Of a DNA stretch of 64,000 bases, positions 32,680 through 43,447 are shown piece by piece. Each line of letters begins with the position of its first letter. Position 1 is the first letter of the stretch. Made by a program: the position numbers and the translations under genes. The notes beneath the pieces are model-generated. The model saw only the letters and a program-made list of their open reading frames with translations. It ran no database searches and was not told where the DNA came from. This DNA comes from Aphrocallistes beatrix (lineage: Eukaryota > Porifera > Hexactinellida > Sceptrulophora > Aphrocallistidae). The DNA lies in contig OY725502.1 of NCBI GenBank assembly GCA_963281255.1, positions 3,100,001 through 3,164,000 of the forward strand, given 5' to 3'.

Positions 32680-33863
32680 ACAAGCGCGCTTCGCTTGATT
32701 GCGCTGCCGGCTGGCGGACACAAAGTGTCAGCCAGAGGCGCCTTGCGGGAGCCTGGGATTACATTGATTAATATTAAGGGAGATAACATCTCTAAATACG
32801 TCTGTCCTACTGTTATATTCGATATCGCACGAAAAATCACCAAAGTTGTCAATTTTAAAAATTTTGATGCATAATGATGACGTCATAATAAAATGATGAT
32901 TCATCATTTTTTGATGATAGTTGCATCATATGTGAGGTATATTAATACACAAATTCTATTAAAATTTCAGCCTTCTATCACCTAAAGGCCCCCCCATACA
33001 CGATGCAACTTTGTTGCATGCAAATGTTGCACGCAACAAAGTTGCATGCAACCTTTAACTCACACGATGCAACATGTTGCTTGCAACAATGTTGCATACA
33101 ACAAATTTTCGAGGAGCATTGTTGCATGCAACATTTTAACTCACACGATGCAACAAGTTGCTTGCAACACTTTTCCGTGGAGCATAGTTTCATGCAATAT
33201 TGTTGCCTGAATTTTGTGCTTATTTAATAATTTTGATTCTACATACCTATTTGTGGAATCTTTTGTTTAAATTGAACTAATTACATCAAATTTATTCTGC
33301 ATTTTTACATAATGGTAAAAATACGTATCGTCGTACCTGTCATTGCCCTCGCCCTTTTGAGAAAGTAATCAAGAAAAGCAAGCAGACTTTCTATTGTCTA
33401 TTTTAATGGCTTGATCGTATTTTTGATAATGATTATCGTTATCGTAATAATTCATACAATTTTGATGCAGAATGTTGCATGAAAATAGAACATGTTCTAT
33501 TTCCATGCAACAGGTTGCATGCAATACTCGACATACACGATGCAACTTTGTTTCATGCAAAAATGTTGCATGCAACCTTTGTTGCATGAAATTTTAACAT
33601 ACACGATGCAACTTTGTTGCATGCAACATTTGCATGCAACAAAGTTGCATCGTGTATGGGGGCCTTAAAATGGCTGAGTTATGGTCGAAAAACTGAAATT
33701 TCTAATTATAAAAAAGGTGACAATGACGGCATAATTCCATGATGAGTCGACATTTTGCTCTGAGCTCAGAACTTACTGGAGCCATAGCCAAAAGACTCCC
33801 ACATGCCAAAAATCAGCTTTCTGGGCCTGACAGTTTCTTCGATCAATTCGTTACAGATATATA
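32680..33863 (-). mobile_element. Family A copy 6
   Basis: Starts at ACAAGCGCGCTTCGCTTG and runs to the GTTACAGATATATA block. It is interrupted by a Harbinger-type MITE (32986-33665). It faces copy 7 head to head across a TA tract that holds a pogo-like MITE. Confidence 0.85.
32986..33665. mobile_element. Harbinger-type MITE with GTTGCATGCAAC arrays (680 bp)
   Basis: AGGCCCCCCATACACGATGC at the left and its complement at the right. TAA is duplicated at 32983-32985 and 33666-33668, and removing the insert restores the family A consensus CACCTAAAATGG. The interior repeats the palindrome GTTGCATGCAAC and CGATGCAACAAGTTGC many times. The 3-bp TWA duplication suggests PIF/Harbinger. Confidence 0.85.
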
Positions 33864-34051
33864 CAGTCGACTCCGCTTAATAGGGCCACTTCGGTCAGAG
33901 GACATTTTGCCCTGATTAAGCGGAGAACCCTATTAACCGAAAATATTTTGTGTTAGCTTCTATGTGTGAGAGCTAATCCGGTCCTGCCAAAAGTGGCCCA
34001 ATTAAGCGGTTGACCCAATTAAACAGTGGCCCTATTAAGCGGAGTCGACTG
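33864..34051. mobile_element. pogo/Tigger-like MITE (188 bp)
   Basis: CAGTCGACTCCGCTTAATAG and its complement; TA on both sides. Internal CTATTAAGCGG blocks. It lies in the TA tract between family A copies 6 and 7. Confidence 0.9.
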
Positions 34052-34053
34052 TA

Positions 34054-34960
34054 TATATATACGTATGTGTGTGTAATTATATCTGTAACGAATTGATTTG
34101 AAGTAAATGCCAGGCACAGAAAGATGATTTTTGGCATGTGTGAGTCTTTTGGCTATGACTCCACTAAGTTCTGAGCTCAGACGAAAATGTCTGCTCTTCA
34201 TGGAATTATGGCGTCATTGTCGCCTTTTTTATAATTAGAAAATTCACCTTTTCGACCATAACTCAGTCATTTTAAGTGATAGAAGGCTGAAATTTTAATA
34301 GAATGTGTATACAGTCGAACCTGCTATAACGGCCACTCTATATAACGGTCACCTATCTATAGCGGTCACCAATGAACAGTCCCGTCCGAAATTCCATAAT
34401 ATTGAACTTGTGTATAGCGGCCACCTGCTCAACGCGGCCAGCGACCACCCTTTTGTAGTCCCTTACTGACCCTAAAACTGTGTATAACGGCCATCACCTT
34501 TTTCAACTTTTTATGTGTTTATTACAGGACATGCTACGAACGATAAACAAGTTTCATGTAATTACTTCAAGTAATGGAACTACATGTAGTAACTATGTTT
34601 CATTCTAGATAGGGTTAAGACAATCACCTGTATATAACGGTCACCTGTGTATAACGGCCAATTTTGTCCAGTCCCTTGTGTGGCCGTTATATACAGGTTC
34701 CACTGTATTTATAATCCTCACATATGATACATCATCCAAAAAGGATGACTCATCACTCTGTTTTGACGTCATCATTGCGCATCAAATTTTAAAATATTGA
34801 CAAATTTAGTGATTTTTCGTGCGATATCAATTATAACAGTAGGACAGACGTATTTATAGATGTTATCTCCCTTATAATTAACCAATGTGACCCCAGGCGC
34901 CTCAGGCGGACACTAAGTGTCCGCCAGCCGTGCAGCGGAAGCAAGCGAAGCCCGCTTGTA
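34054..34960 (+). mobile_element. Family A copy 7
   Basis: From the TA tract and ATCTGTAACGAATTGATT to CCCGCTTGTA, interrupted by a pogo-like MITE at 34312-34705. Confidence 0.85.
34312..34705. mobile_element. pogo-like MITE (394 bp)
   Basis: CAGTCGAACCTGCTATAACG and a complement ending GGTTCCACTG; TA on both sides. Several TATAACGG(C/T)CAC units lie inside each end. Confidence 0.9.
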
Positions 34961-35169
34961 GATAATTAATGTGGTTTAGTTTAAACAATACAAATAAGTA
35001 GTATGTTAATATGTATAAATAGTATGCTTAGTTTATATTCTCTACAGTGCTATCCTCATACCATTTGATGTAAATCGATGTAGAATTCATAAAAATCAGT
35101 ATAAGACGTACGAGGCTATCAGTATAAGACGTACGAGGCTACATACCAGCATAATCGAGCCATTTTTAC
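34961..35169. other. Short spacer with a 29-bp direct repeat
   Basis: ATCAGTATAAGACGTACGAG occurs twice in tandem at about 35095-35151. Otherwise nothing is recognised. Confidence 0.5.
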
Positions 35170-36277
35170 GAAATCAAATTTGACTAAAACTGACAAATTT
35201 GATGATTTTTCGAGTGATATCTATTATAACAGTAAGCATAGCCTACTACATATAAGGCCTCACAGTAAATTGCGGATTTTGGACTAGGGATGCGGTAGAA
35301 GATGATTGAACTAATACACGAACTGCCTTAAATCATTAACCACGCACAATAGAGCTTAGGAATGTATTACAGCATATGGAAATATGGTATCACAGTGCCC
35401 ATATCCGAAATATAGATTAGTCATCATATGATTATGCAATAGGTTATATTTGTGATCAATTTTTTTATTTTCAGAGGTCGTTTAAGGGCACTTCTAAGTG
35501 GTTTTATTATAAAGTTTTTCGCATAAAACAGATAAATTGAATGGGTTGATGCTATAAATTTGGATTTTTTAATTGAATGCTGCCACATTCCAGTGTTGCT
35601 ATGGAGACCTATTTTGGTCATTTGGGGTCATATCTTGAAAATTGCCGAGCTAGACATTTAAATTTAATTCCATTTGATACTCAATAGACTACTTCTTATT
35701 AAGCGGTGATATAATTTCTATATCTAAATTCAATGGTTTTACGAGTTATTAGACAATTTATCATATTGGTCACATTTGGTAATTTGTCGAATATCTCATA
35801 AACCATTGAATTCTATGAAAAAATCCAAATTTTTCGCATCAACCCATTCATGCATAGCTCAGTTCTTTGCGAAAAAAACTTCATAATAAAAACACCTAGA
35901 AATGCCCTTAAACGACCTCTGAAAATCACTATATTTGTCACAAATATAACCTATTGTGCAAACATTTGATGACTAATCTATATTTTAGCAACGGACATGG
36001 GTGCTTTGATACGATATTTATATATGCTGGTAATACATTCCTAAGTCCTATTGTGCGTGATTAATGATTTAAGGTATATCATGTATTAGTTCAACCATCT
36101 TCTACCGCATCCCTACTCCAAAATGCAAATTACTGTGAGACCTTATATGTAGTATGCTATGCAGTAAGATACACATATTTAGAGACGTTATCTCTCTTTT
36201 AAATAATCATTGGGTGCCTCTGGCGGACACTTTGTGTCCGCCATCACCGCACTGCAAACAAGCGAAGCGCGCTTGTA
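35170..36277 (+). mobile_element. Family A copy 8, split by P-type fold-back
   Basis: The family body (GTGATATCTATTATAACAGTAAG) is broken by the fold-back at 35237-36161. It resumes with AGACGTTATCTC and ends at the terminus GCGCGCTTGTA. Confidence 0.85.
35237..36161. mobile_element. P-type fold-back (family B, copy 2, 925 bp)
   Basis: CATAGCCTACTACATATAAG and its complement; 7-bp CAGTAAG duplicated at 35230-35236 and 36162-36168. Arms of more than 400 bp share TTTGGACTAGGGATGCGGTA, ATTACCAGCATATATAAA-like and TTTAAGGGCACTTCTAAGTG. Confidence 0.9.
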
Positions 36278-36280
36278 CGC

Positions 36281-36399
36281 GTTTATAGATGTTAGCCACC
36301 TTATAATTAATCAATGTGAGCCTAGGCGCCCAAAAGGCGCCTCTGGTCGACACAAAGTGTCCGCCAGCCGCGCAACGCAAGCAAGCGAAGCGTGCTTGT
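36281..36399 (+). mobile_element. Tandem extra terminus of family A
   Basis: Directly after copy 8 a second terminus follows (TTATAATTAATCAATGTGAG, GGCGCC hairpin, GGCGGACAC-type hairpin with changes, ending GCGTGCTTGT). Tandem 3' ends are a known outcome of rolling-circle type transposition. Confidence 0.75.
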
Positions 36400-36547
36400 C
36401 CTGTTGAATAGATTTCTTAGTCATTAGTTAAGCAAGTCATAGGTGATAGCTTTCTTAGCCATCGTAGATTTCCTAGTCATATTAATATAAACGAACCATT
36501 AATGAATTTTTCGCACCGAATACTGTATGTTGAAACATAGAAGCATG

Positions 36548-37533
36548 CATGGCCTACTATAACACAGCTATACTTGCTGCCGAATCATAGTAAAAAATAA
36601 GAGTCCAGTTTTAACAAAGTCAAAATTTAATTAGACATTCCGCTGTCAAAAATTTGATATTTCATCATGTGATTGCGCAATAGGCTCTTTTTAGAACGGA
36701 AAATGTTGCTGTTCCAGCTCATATTAAACATCGTTATCTGCATTTCTAATGCTTGATTTTTTGATAGAGCAACGATAGGAAGACCTCAAGCCAAAAAATC
36801 TGAATATTTTAGTTGAAATGTCTATGCATTCCTCAGTTGCTATGGAAACAAAAAATTACATGTTTAAGCCATAACTCGAAAAGTATAGATCGTAGACACT
36901 AATCTATTACTTCCTATATGAGAATAATACTATTCACATGTTTATTTTCAATAAGTTCTGAGTTATCTAGGATTTTATCACGATCTATAGAGAAGTAATG
37001 AGATGTGACAAAATCCTAGATAACTTATAACATATTGAAAACAGACATGTGAATAGTATTATTATCATATAGGAAGTAAAATAGATTACGGATCAAATGG
37101 TATTTCCTAGTGTCTATGATCTATACTTTTCGAGTTATGGCTTAAACATGTAATTTTTTGTTTCCATAGCAACTGAGGGATGCATAGACATTCCAACTAA
37201 AATTTTCAGATTTTTTGGCTTGAGGTCTTCCTAGTGTTGCTCTATCAAAAAATCAAGCATTAGAAATGCAGATAACGATGTTTAATATGAGCTGGAACAG
37301 CAACATTTTCCGTACTAAAAAGAGCCTATTGCGGAATCACATGATGACATATAAAATTTTTGACAGCGGCATTGGATACTCTGATATAATGTTTGTATAT
37401 GGTAATAATACATTTCAATCGGAAGCGGTTTTTGATTTATCGGTCTAATTAAATTTTTTGACTTTGTTAAAACTGGACTCTTATTTTTTACTATGATTCG
37501 GCAGCATGTATAGCCGTGTTATAGTAGGCCATG
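36548..37533. mobile_element. P-type fold-back (family D, 986 bp)
   Basis: CATGGCCTACTATAACACAG and its complement (GTTATAGTAGGCCATG); 7-bp AAGCATG duplicated at 36541-36547 and 37534-37540. The arms mirror each other over most of their length (TTTTGATAGAGCAACGATAG, TAATTTTTTGTTTCCATAGC). A paralogous unoccupied site lies near 47036-47042. Confidence 0.9.
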
Positions 37534-37699
37534 AAGCATGACTCTAATTAGCAATTTTAATACAATCATAGATTTCTCAGTCATTTTTTTACGGAGATAA
37601 CTAAACGTCTGCAACTGTGGGATAATACGTATGCAGTATAAAATCATGTAAATCCCAGCACAGGGTTAGAAGGTTTAGTTCACCCCTGATTTAAATTTA

Positions 37700-38808
37700 T
37701 TACTAGGGCGTTCAAAAAGTCTTGCGGGTCATGCCATAAAATAATAAACAAACACTATAGAATCCGATTTAACCTATTATTTACTCAAAGTAATCTCCTC
37801 CTACTGCTACGCACTTTTTAAATCGATCCACCCACTTTTCTTCGTGGATGGTTTTGAAGTACTGGTACAGGGCCGTCCCGAGGGTTTGTCTCGAGTCAAA
37901 TTCCTTGCCTTGAAGGTAGATTTTGAGTTTGGGGAACAACCAAAAATCACAGGGAGCTAAATCTGGTGAGTATGGGGGGTGGGGAAGTAAATCTAACCCC
38001 TCTGCTTCCAAGAAACCTTTGGTGAGCTTGGCTGTATGCGAACTAGCGTTATCAATTAATAATTTTATTCCTCTCATTTTAGCCTTGGGACGGACCTCTT
38101 TTACGTTTTTATTAAGTTTGAGAGCACTTTCTCTATAGAAAACGTGGCATTTACAGTCTTACCACTCTCACAAGGTAACTGCAGGACAATTCCACCACTA
38201 CTGAAGAAAATCGTGTACATGACCTTCGGTTTTCTAAAGTCCGGCTTAGGAATTTGTGCCGGTCTTTCGTCCCCTTTCACCCATGATCGCATCTTATACT
38301 TGCTATAAGGTGTTGAATAATATACCCAAGTCTCATCACCGGTTATTACTTCTGCTAGACGTCTAGGATCACAGTCCTCATGTTTTCAAGAGTTTATTGG
38401 CCATATTAATTATCGCGTGCAAATTTTTGCTGATCGCTGAAGTTGTGGGGACCCATTTCCCGCAAATCAATAGGTATCCAAGCTGAGTAGTCAGAATAGA
38501 ATCTCCATACCCTACTCTAACTGATCGATTGTAATACACTTATTTTCCACGACTTTACTCTCGATTAGAGCAACTTTTTCTAGGGTAGTGACGGACACTT
38601 GTCTTCCAGACCGAGGTAGATCTGTGACGTCTATAGTTCCAGACTGAAATCGTGCAGCCCATCGCTCTACTGTAGATCTGGAAGGAAAATCCATGCACAA
38701 TATCTCCTGCTACTCGTTGTAGATGAGTACTGGCTGGATACGGAGTTTTGTGCGAAATTCGATGTAAGCCCTCCATTTCAGGTTAAAATTGACATCCTTG
38801 GAAGCCAT
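37700..38808 (-). pseudogene. mariner transposase (DD34D), inactive
   Basis: The start Met is at 38808 (MASKDVNFNLKWRAYIEFR), an in-frame TAG follows near residue 33, and then SRSTVERWAARFQSG, the second helix-turn-helix. KSWVKGDERPAQIPKPDF-type sequence lies in 38101-38292. The first catalytic Asp position, normally in an F-x-D-x-x-G context, reads IFFSSGGIV (Ser at about 38200). LLIDNASSHTAK and YSPDLAPCDFW carry the second and third Asp with 34 residues between them. A frameshift separates 38101 and 38077. One candidate end, TAGGGCGTTCAAAAAGTC, is at 37705. The other was not found. Confidence 0.85.
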
Positions 38809-38932
38809 AATTTTACCAGTATGCTGAAGTGATATGTAAATGAATTGATAAGTAACTTCAAGTTTTTATTCAATCAAGCTAAGATTTTCAGTGAATTAAG
38901 CTAAGATTTAAGGTTGTATTATATTGTATTAT

Positions 38933-39118
38933 CATAGCCTGCTGTACATAAGGCCTCACAGTAACTTGCGGATTTGGGACTAGGGATGCGGTAGAAGATG
39001 GTTGAACTAATACATGAGATGCCTTAAATCATTAACAAAGCACAATATAACTTAGGAATGTATTACCAGCATATATAAATATGGTGTCAAAGTACCCATA
39101 TCCGTTGTTAAAATTTTA
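38933..39118. mobile_element. P-type fold-back (family B), one arm
   Basis: CATAGCCTGCTGTACATAAG through ATTACCAGCATATATAAATA to CCCATATCCGTTGTTAAAAT. The second arm is absent. Confidence 0.75.
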
Positions 39119-39892
39119 ATAATAATAATCAAAATTATAGTTAGTGAGATTTGAACAAGATTAGTGCAATGTTAACCTTTCGACTATTTAAGTCTTTTCA
39201 AGTTCTGTGTGTTTGAGTTTCAAGATGTTGATTTGTGCCTTTTGGTTTTCTGGTTTTGTTCTGGATTCACTATGTTCTTTGCTTAAGTTTCTGTTCTTTA
39301 TTTAGTTTCATTCTTTGTTTAGATCAGTGACGTTTGATTTGGTTCTTTATTTAGTTTCTCTGTTTAGTTTCTCTTTTAATTCTTCCAGTGCTGTTCAGTG
39401 TGCGTGCTTGTGTTGCTACGCTGTCTCTCTTGGTGGTATTTAGTTAAGTAGATCAGTAGTTCATTAGTTGAGCTTTGGTATGTATTTCAGTAGTTGAGAT
39501 TTAGGGCTGGAATGTAGTTACGTGTAGTCTAGTTGCGGAGTTTGTTGCGGGGCTGTAGTAGCTGGAATGCAATAGCAGTGGTAATCTTTTGTTGCTACTT
39601 AGGTGTATTAGTACTGAGTTATATTAGAACTAGGTATTAGTGCTGTGTTAGCGTTGTGCTGGCTGTAGTCAGTTCTAAGTATTAGCGCTGTGCTAGGTTG
39701 TGCTAACTGGAGTTAGTTCGAATTAGTTTCTGCGCTGTGGTAAAAGTAGATGCGGTTGTTTTGAATTATAAATGGTTGTAGTTTCTATATTTATGGATTA
39801 TGAGGAGGTTGTTGGTTCTGTTGGTATGGCTTATAAAAGGGTAGCGGATTCTGTTGTCTTGGATTATAAAAGAGTAGTAGATTCTGGTTTCT

Positions 39893-39970
39893 TGAATTAT
39901 AAAAAGTAGTAAAAAGTTGCATAGTGTAAACTTTAAAGAAACGAATAATATAAAAGGGCGGGCAATATGG
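39893..39970 (+). promoter_or_regulatory. Direct repeat with TATA-like and GC-box-like core, copy 1
   Basis: GAATTATAAAAAGTAGTAAA ends in ATAAAAGGGCGGGC. The same block recurs at 40250-40322. TATAAAAGG followed at once by GGCGGG is promoter-like, but activity is only inferred. Confidence 0.4.
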
Positions 39971-40249
39971 TGTGTAGGAAACGTATTCCAGGGCAATGAG
40001 CATGCATTTTTGTTTAGTTGCTAGGTTCACTGATGGGAATGGGTGTTTTTAGGTTGGAACCTAACCTTCAGGAACTGTAAGCATGCGTTTTGGTTGGAGT
40101 AGGGTGGGAATCCGGTGTAAGAGGGCATTTTTCAGTTGGATATATTGGAAGCCGGTGCAACAGGGCATTTTCGGTTCTGAGTGGTTTTAAGTGGACCGAA
40201 ATTGGGGGTTTTGTCTTTGGAATTGGGTTTGTAAAAGCGTTTCAAATGT

Positions 40250-40322
40250 TGAATTATAAAAAGTCGTAAAAAGTTGCAAAGTGTAAAGAAACGAATCATA
40301 TAAAAGGGCGGGCGCTAATGGT
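40250..40322 (+). promoter_or_regulatory. Direct repeat with TATA-like and GC-box-like core, copy 2
   Basis: Second copy of the 39893-39970 block. Penelope-like elements often have repeated ends (pseudo-LTRs), which could explain the pair. Confidence 0.4.
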
Positions 40323-40439
40323 GTTTTGGTTGGGGATTGAAGTTGTCCGGGGGGATTTGAGGGTTTTTTCGCGCGGGATTGTAAGAGTGCGTGGGGATTT
40401 GAGGGTTTTTCGTACGGGATTGTAAGAGTACGAGGGGAT

Positions 40440-43100
40440 TTAGGGTTTTTATGCGGGGGGTAGGAAAAAGTGTAGAAGAGTTGATATACAAGGTGATGGT
40501 CTTTTTACTCTGGGCTGTGCATTTCGCATATTTGGTAAAATCGTATTAGTTCTTCCGTTGCATATATTCTTGCTTTGGGGTATTTGTGTTTGATTTTCTT
40601 TGCCCATTCGTTCTGTTTTTTCGGTTTTTCGCCTTGTGGCATTTTGCTTTTGCACCGTACAATGCTAATTATTGCCATCCAATGTTTTTTCGTTCCATCA
40701 GGTTTATATTTATTCTGTTATACTTCCCCACGTTACAGATATTTGTTTTCTGGAGATTTGTTGTGCCTATGTAGGCATATCTGATGTGCTCCTCGTTTCT
40801 TTTGAATAATATGTATGTGCTTCTGTACAGTAGGCAGGGAATGATCGGAACATTGATGTTTGTGTTTAAGTTCTCTATGTTTTCATATTGCCTGCACATT
40901 ATGCAGTTGTAGTTAGGGCAGGGGAAAACCGAGTGATTGGGGTTATTTCTTTTGGGTACGTAGCACAGGAGCTTCAGTATCGGTGGCATGGGTGTAACTG
41001 GTTGGAGTTTATATTCCTTGTTGTTGTTCTGGTAAGGCTGGAGTTGAGACTTAATCGGTCTGGTGTCCGAAAATTGGTACTGTATACTGGGGGTATATTT
41101 GATGTCTTTCTTCTCCGTTCGTTTTGGGAAATATATGATCCGGACCATGTTTTCGACTACTTCGGTGCAGTCATGTCCGAGCCTTTGTAGCGCTGGCAAG
41201 TATTTCCGCAGCATGTAGTCCAGTGCTTCTGCTGGGTTATGCGCTATCTGAGTGGCGAGGAATGCTGCACCGAAGTAGGTCTTCTTTGCTAGTTTGGTCG
41301 ACAGATGGAAGGAGTGGGGATGTAGGGGAACGGCTTGTCGGTATTTTTGCTGTAAGGGTAAAAATTCCTTTTTCGTGGTGTCGTATGTTGCGTCCTGCGT
41401 TGTATTGTCGATGGTGGGTAGCAAATTGAATGGTTTCAGCGGTAGTGTATTGATGGGGTAAGTTGCTGCAACATCATCGAAATATAATGTTAATGCTTCC
41501 CCTATGGGTGGTTCATAGTCTTTCAACAAGTACGCTGTGCACATTCTCGCTAATTCCGGCGTCAGTGGCAGTCCCATTGGGATCCCTTTCGTGCCCAGGT
41601 GGTAGAAGTCTTTGCCGTCGGTTAGATTTGAGCAGTTGTAGTTCCTCCCTTCTTGTTGTGTTGTAGTGATTGAATGCTGTTATGATTAGTGTCTACCCAC
41701 ACACACTAATCATAACAGCATTAGGGTAGAATTTCTCTATGTCCCTGTGTGTATTTTAGATGGTGCTCCATATGCCATGAGTGCATCTATTGTTTTAAAT
41801 ATATCTGTCGTCAGGTATTTGCACTTTTCGATTATTGGGGAGATGAGGGGGCGGAGGATGTCTGAGCATAAAAAAGTTATAGAGTTTGTGTGGTTCACAA
41901 TTGGGCGAGCTATTGTGCATATTGCAATTGGCCCTATGCTGTATATATATATTTCTTTATGCTTGGTGGTTTGCGCGTTGAATACTTCTTTGTGCGTCTT
42001 TATTTTGAAATAGAAAGTTGGGACTCTGTCGTCATTGGAGGGGGTTCAGTTGTGCGATTGTATCCCTGATGTTGTTTAGGTGGTCTAGGTAGATGGCCGG
42101 GTGCACGTTATGTGCATTTAGTTTGAGATATTATCTATACAGTTGCAGTACGGTTGCATTCTGTATTATTATTAGTCCTGGTCCCTTGTCTGCTGATAGC
42201 ACTGTCGCCTGTTGTTGTCTTAGTTTCTGTTCCAGTGTGTTAAGTGTTGGTTGGAATTTTTGGTATGTGTCGTTTCTCTTTTTTTCGATGTTAAACTTGG
42301 TCATGGGTGGCGTATTTCTGGTTAATGTCAGTAAGTGCTTAAATGGTGTTAGGAAGGGTGTAGGCGATTGCTTTACGGGTATTTGAAAGCATTTTCCGTG
42401 TTCCATTTGTCGAGTATATGAACACTGGGGTTGGGGCATAGTGCCATTGGTTCGGGAGTGGTTTGGGAGCAGTGATTTGTTTTCTGATATTAAAATTTTC
42501 GTTAAGGTGGTGATGGTGTAGTTGGGATTTGTTAATTGGGTTTTCTAATTTTGAGCATAGTTGGCAGGTGTGTTCTGTAAATATGGTGGTGGGTAGGGAG
42601 GCAGGCAAGGCACTTAGTCCTACCTCCCCTAATAAAAATTTACCGATCTGTTGGTGTTGTTGATGTTGAGTGCGCGGATGCTGCACTGTATGGTAATTTG
42701 ATTGCTGCAGCGCCAGATGGACTCTTCTTTGATTAATTGGTGGCTGCACCTACCGTTGTCGCAGGCTTGCGTTCTGTTTACGCCTCAATCTTTGGGGTTT
42801 GCACTGCAGTAGTTGTGGCTCTGTGCGTTTTGGGCGGTACGGTATCTTCCGCATCTGAAGCACAGATTGTGAGCCCTGCAGGCGTCCCTGGTGGCGGTGT
42901 ACGTTGTCATGATTTCATGTGGTGAGGGTCTTTGGTTTGAGTATTGGTAGAACGTTTCCCTTTTGGCTTGCTGTGTGGCAAGTGGGCATCCTCCTCTTTC
43001 GCTGTGGTTTGAAACTCGCCCATTCTCCATCATTCTGGATGAGATGTTCATGGACAAGGTAGTCAAAAGGAGTTCTTTTGTTTGAAATACCAACCAAACT
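40440..43100 (-). pseudogene. Penelope-like retroelement (reverse transcriptase)
   Basis: Minus strand. 43093-42785 has a Cys cluster (CFRCGRYRT..NYC). 42749-42339 is an unassigned N-terminal segment. 42439-42131 contains VLSADKGPGLIIIQ, the A-D-K-G motif of Penelope-like RTs. VPTFYFKIKTHK and RPIVNHTNSITFLCSDILRP follow in another frame (about 42030-41820). 41577-40669 holds GLPLTPELARMCTAYLL, the active site LTLYFDDVAATYP, LRKYLPALQ, and a C-terminal FPCPNYNCIMCRQYENI followed by YAYIGTTNL. The last two may be a Cys motif and a remnant GIY-YIG endonuclease; that part is inference. Several frameshifts and a 20-bp-arm hairpin at 41673-41722 break the frame. Confidence 0.7.
41673..41722. repeat. 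Perfect 20-bp-arm hairpin in RT region
   Basis: AATGCTGTTATGATTAGTGT and its exact complement, separated by 10 bases. It interrupts the Penelope-like coding frame upstream of the GLPLTPEL motif. Confidence 0.9.
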
Positions 43101-43447
43101 GAGTCGTGCCTTCACTAGCTATAAAACTGGCAATTGTTGAGCGAAAAATTGAATGATCCTCTTGGCATCCGGTTATAATTTCGGCAATGCAACGAAAAAG
43201 CAATTTCCATCTCCTTAGATAAAGGATATTTGCCATGGTTTATAATCACGCAAAGGTTGGCCAGTTAAGTTGGTAGGGTGCTTACTTGGAGATGGGAATA
43301 CAACTCCAAGGATTGCACATCTTCTCGCTGCCAATCTTCTGATATTGGAGATATTCTTGGATATTTCTTAATTTCAGGCACCACAGTAGAACAATCACCA
43401 GGAAAGCTTCCCCATAGTATTGTGTTAAGATATTCCATAGTCTAAGA
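43101..43447. other. Unannotated segment
   Basis: Contains minus-strand open stretches (e.g. 43282-43503) with no recognisable family. Confidence 0.3.

Larger units (their letters stand above)
39119..40440. other. T/G-rich flank of Penelope-like element
   Basis: Contains TTTAGTTTC-like and GTATTAG(C/T)GCTGTG-like degenerate tandem units (about 39290-39740). A ~75-bp direct repeat at 39893-39970 and 40250-40322 includes TATAAAAGGGCGGGC. No gene was found. It is probably the 3' region of the minus-strand Penelope-like element. Confidence 0.45.

Noticed and set aside
33003-33587. Cys/Met/Gln/His-rich frames on both strands
   Set aside because: Translation of GTTGCATGCAAC arrays in a MITE.
40888-42386. 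Several plus-strand open frames opposite the Penelope-like element
   Set aside because: They are antisense shadows of the RT coding sequence.
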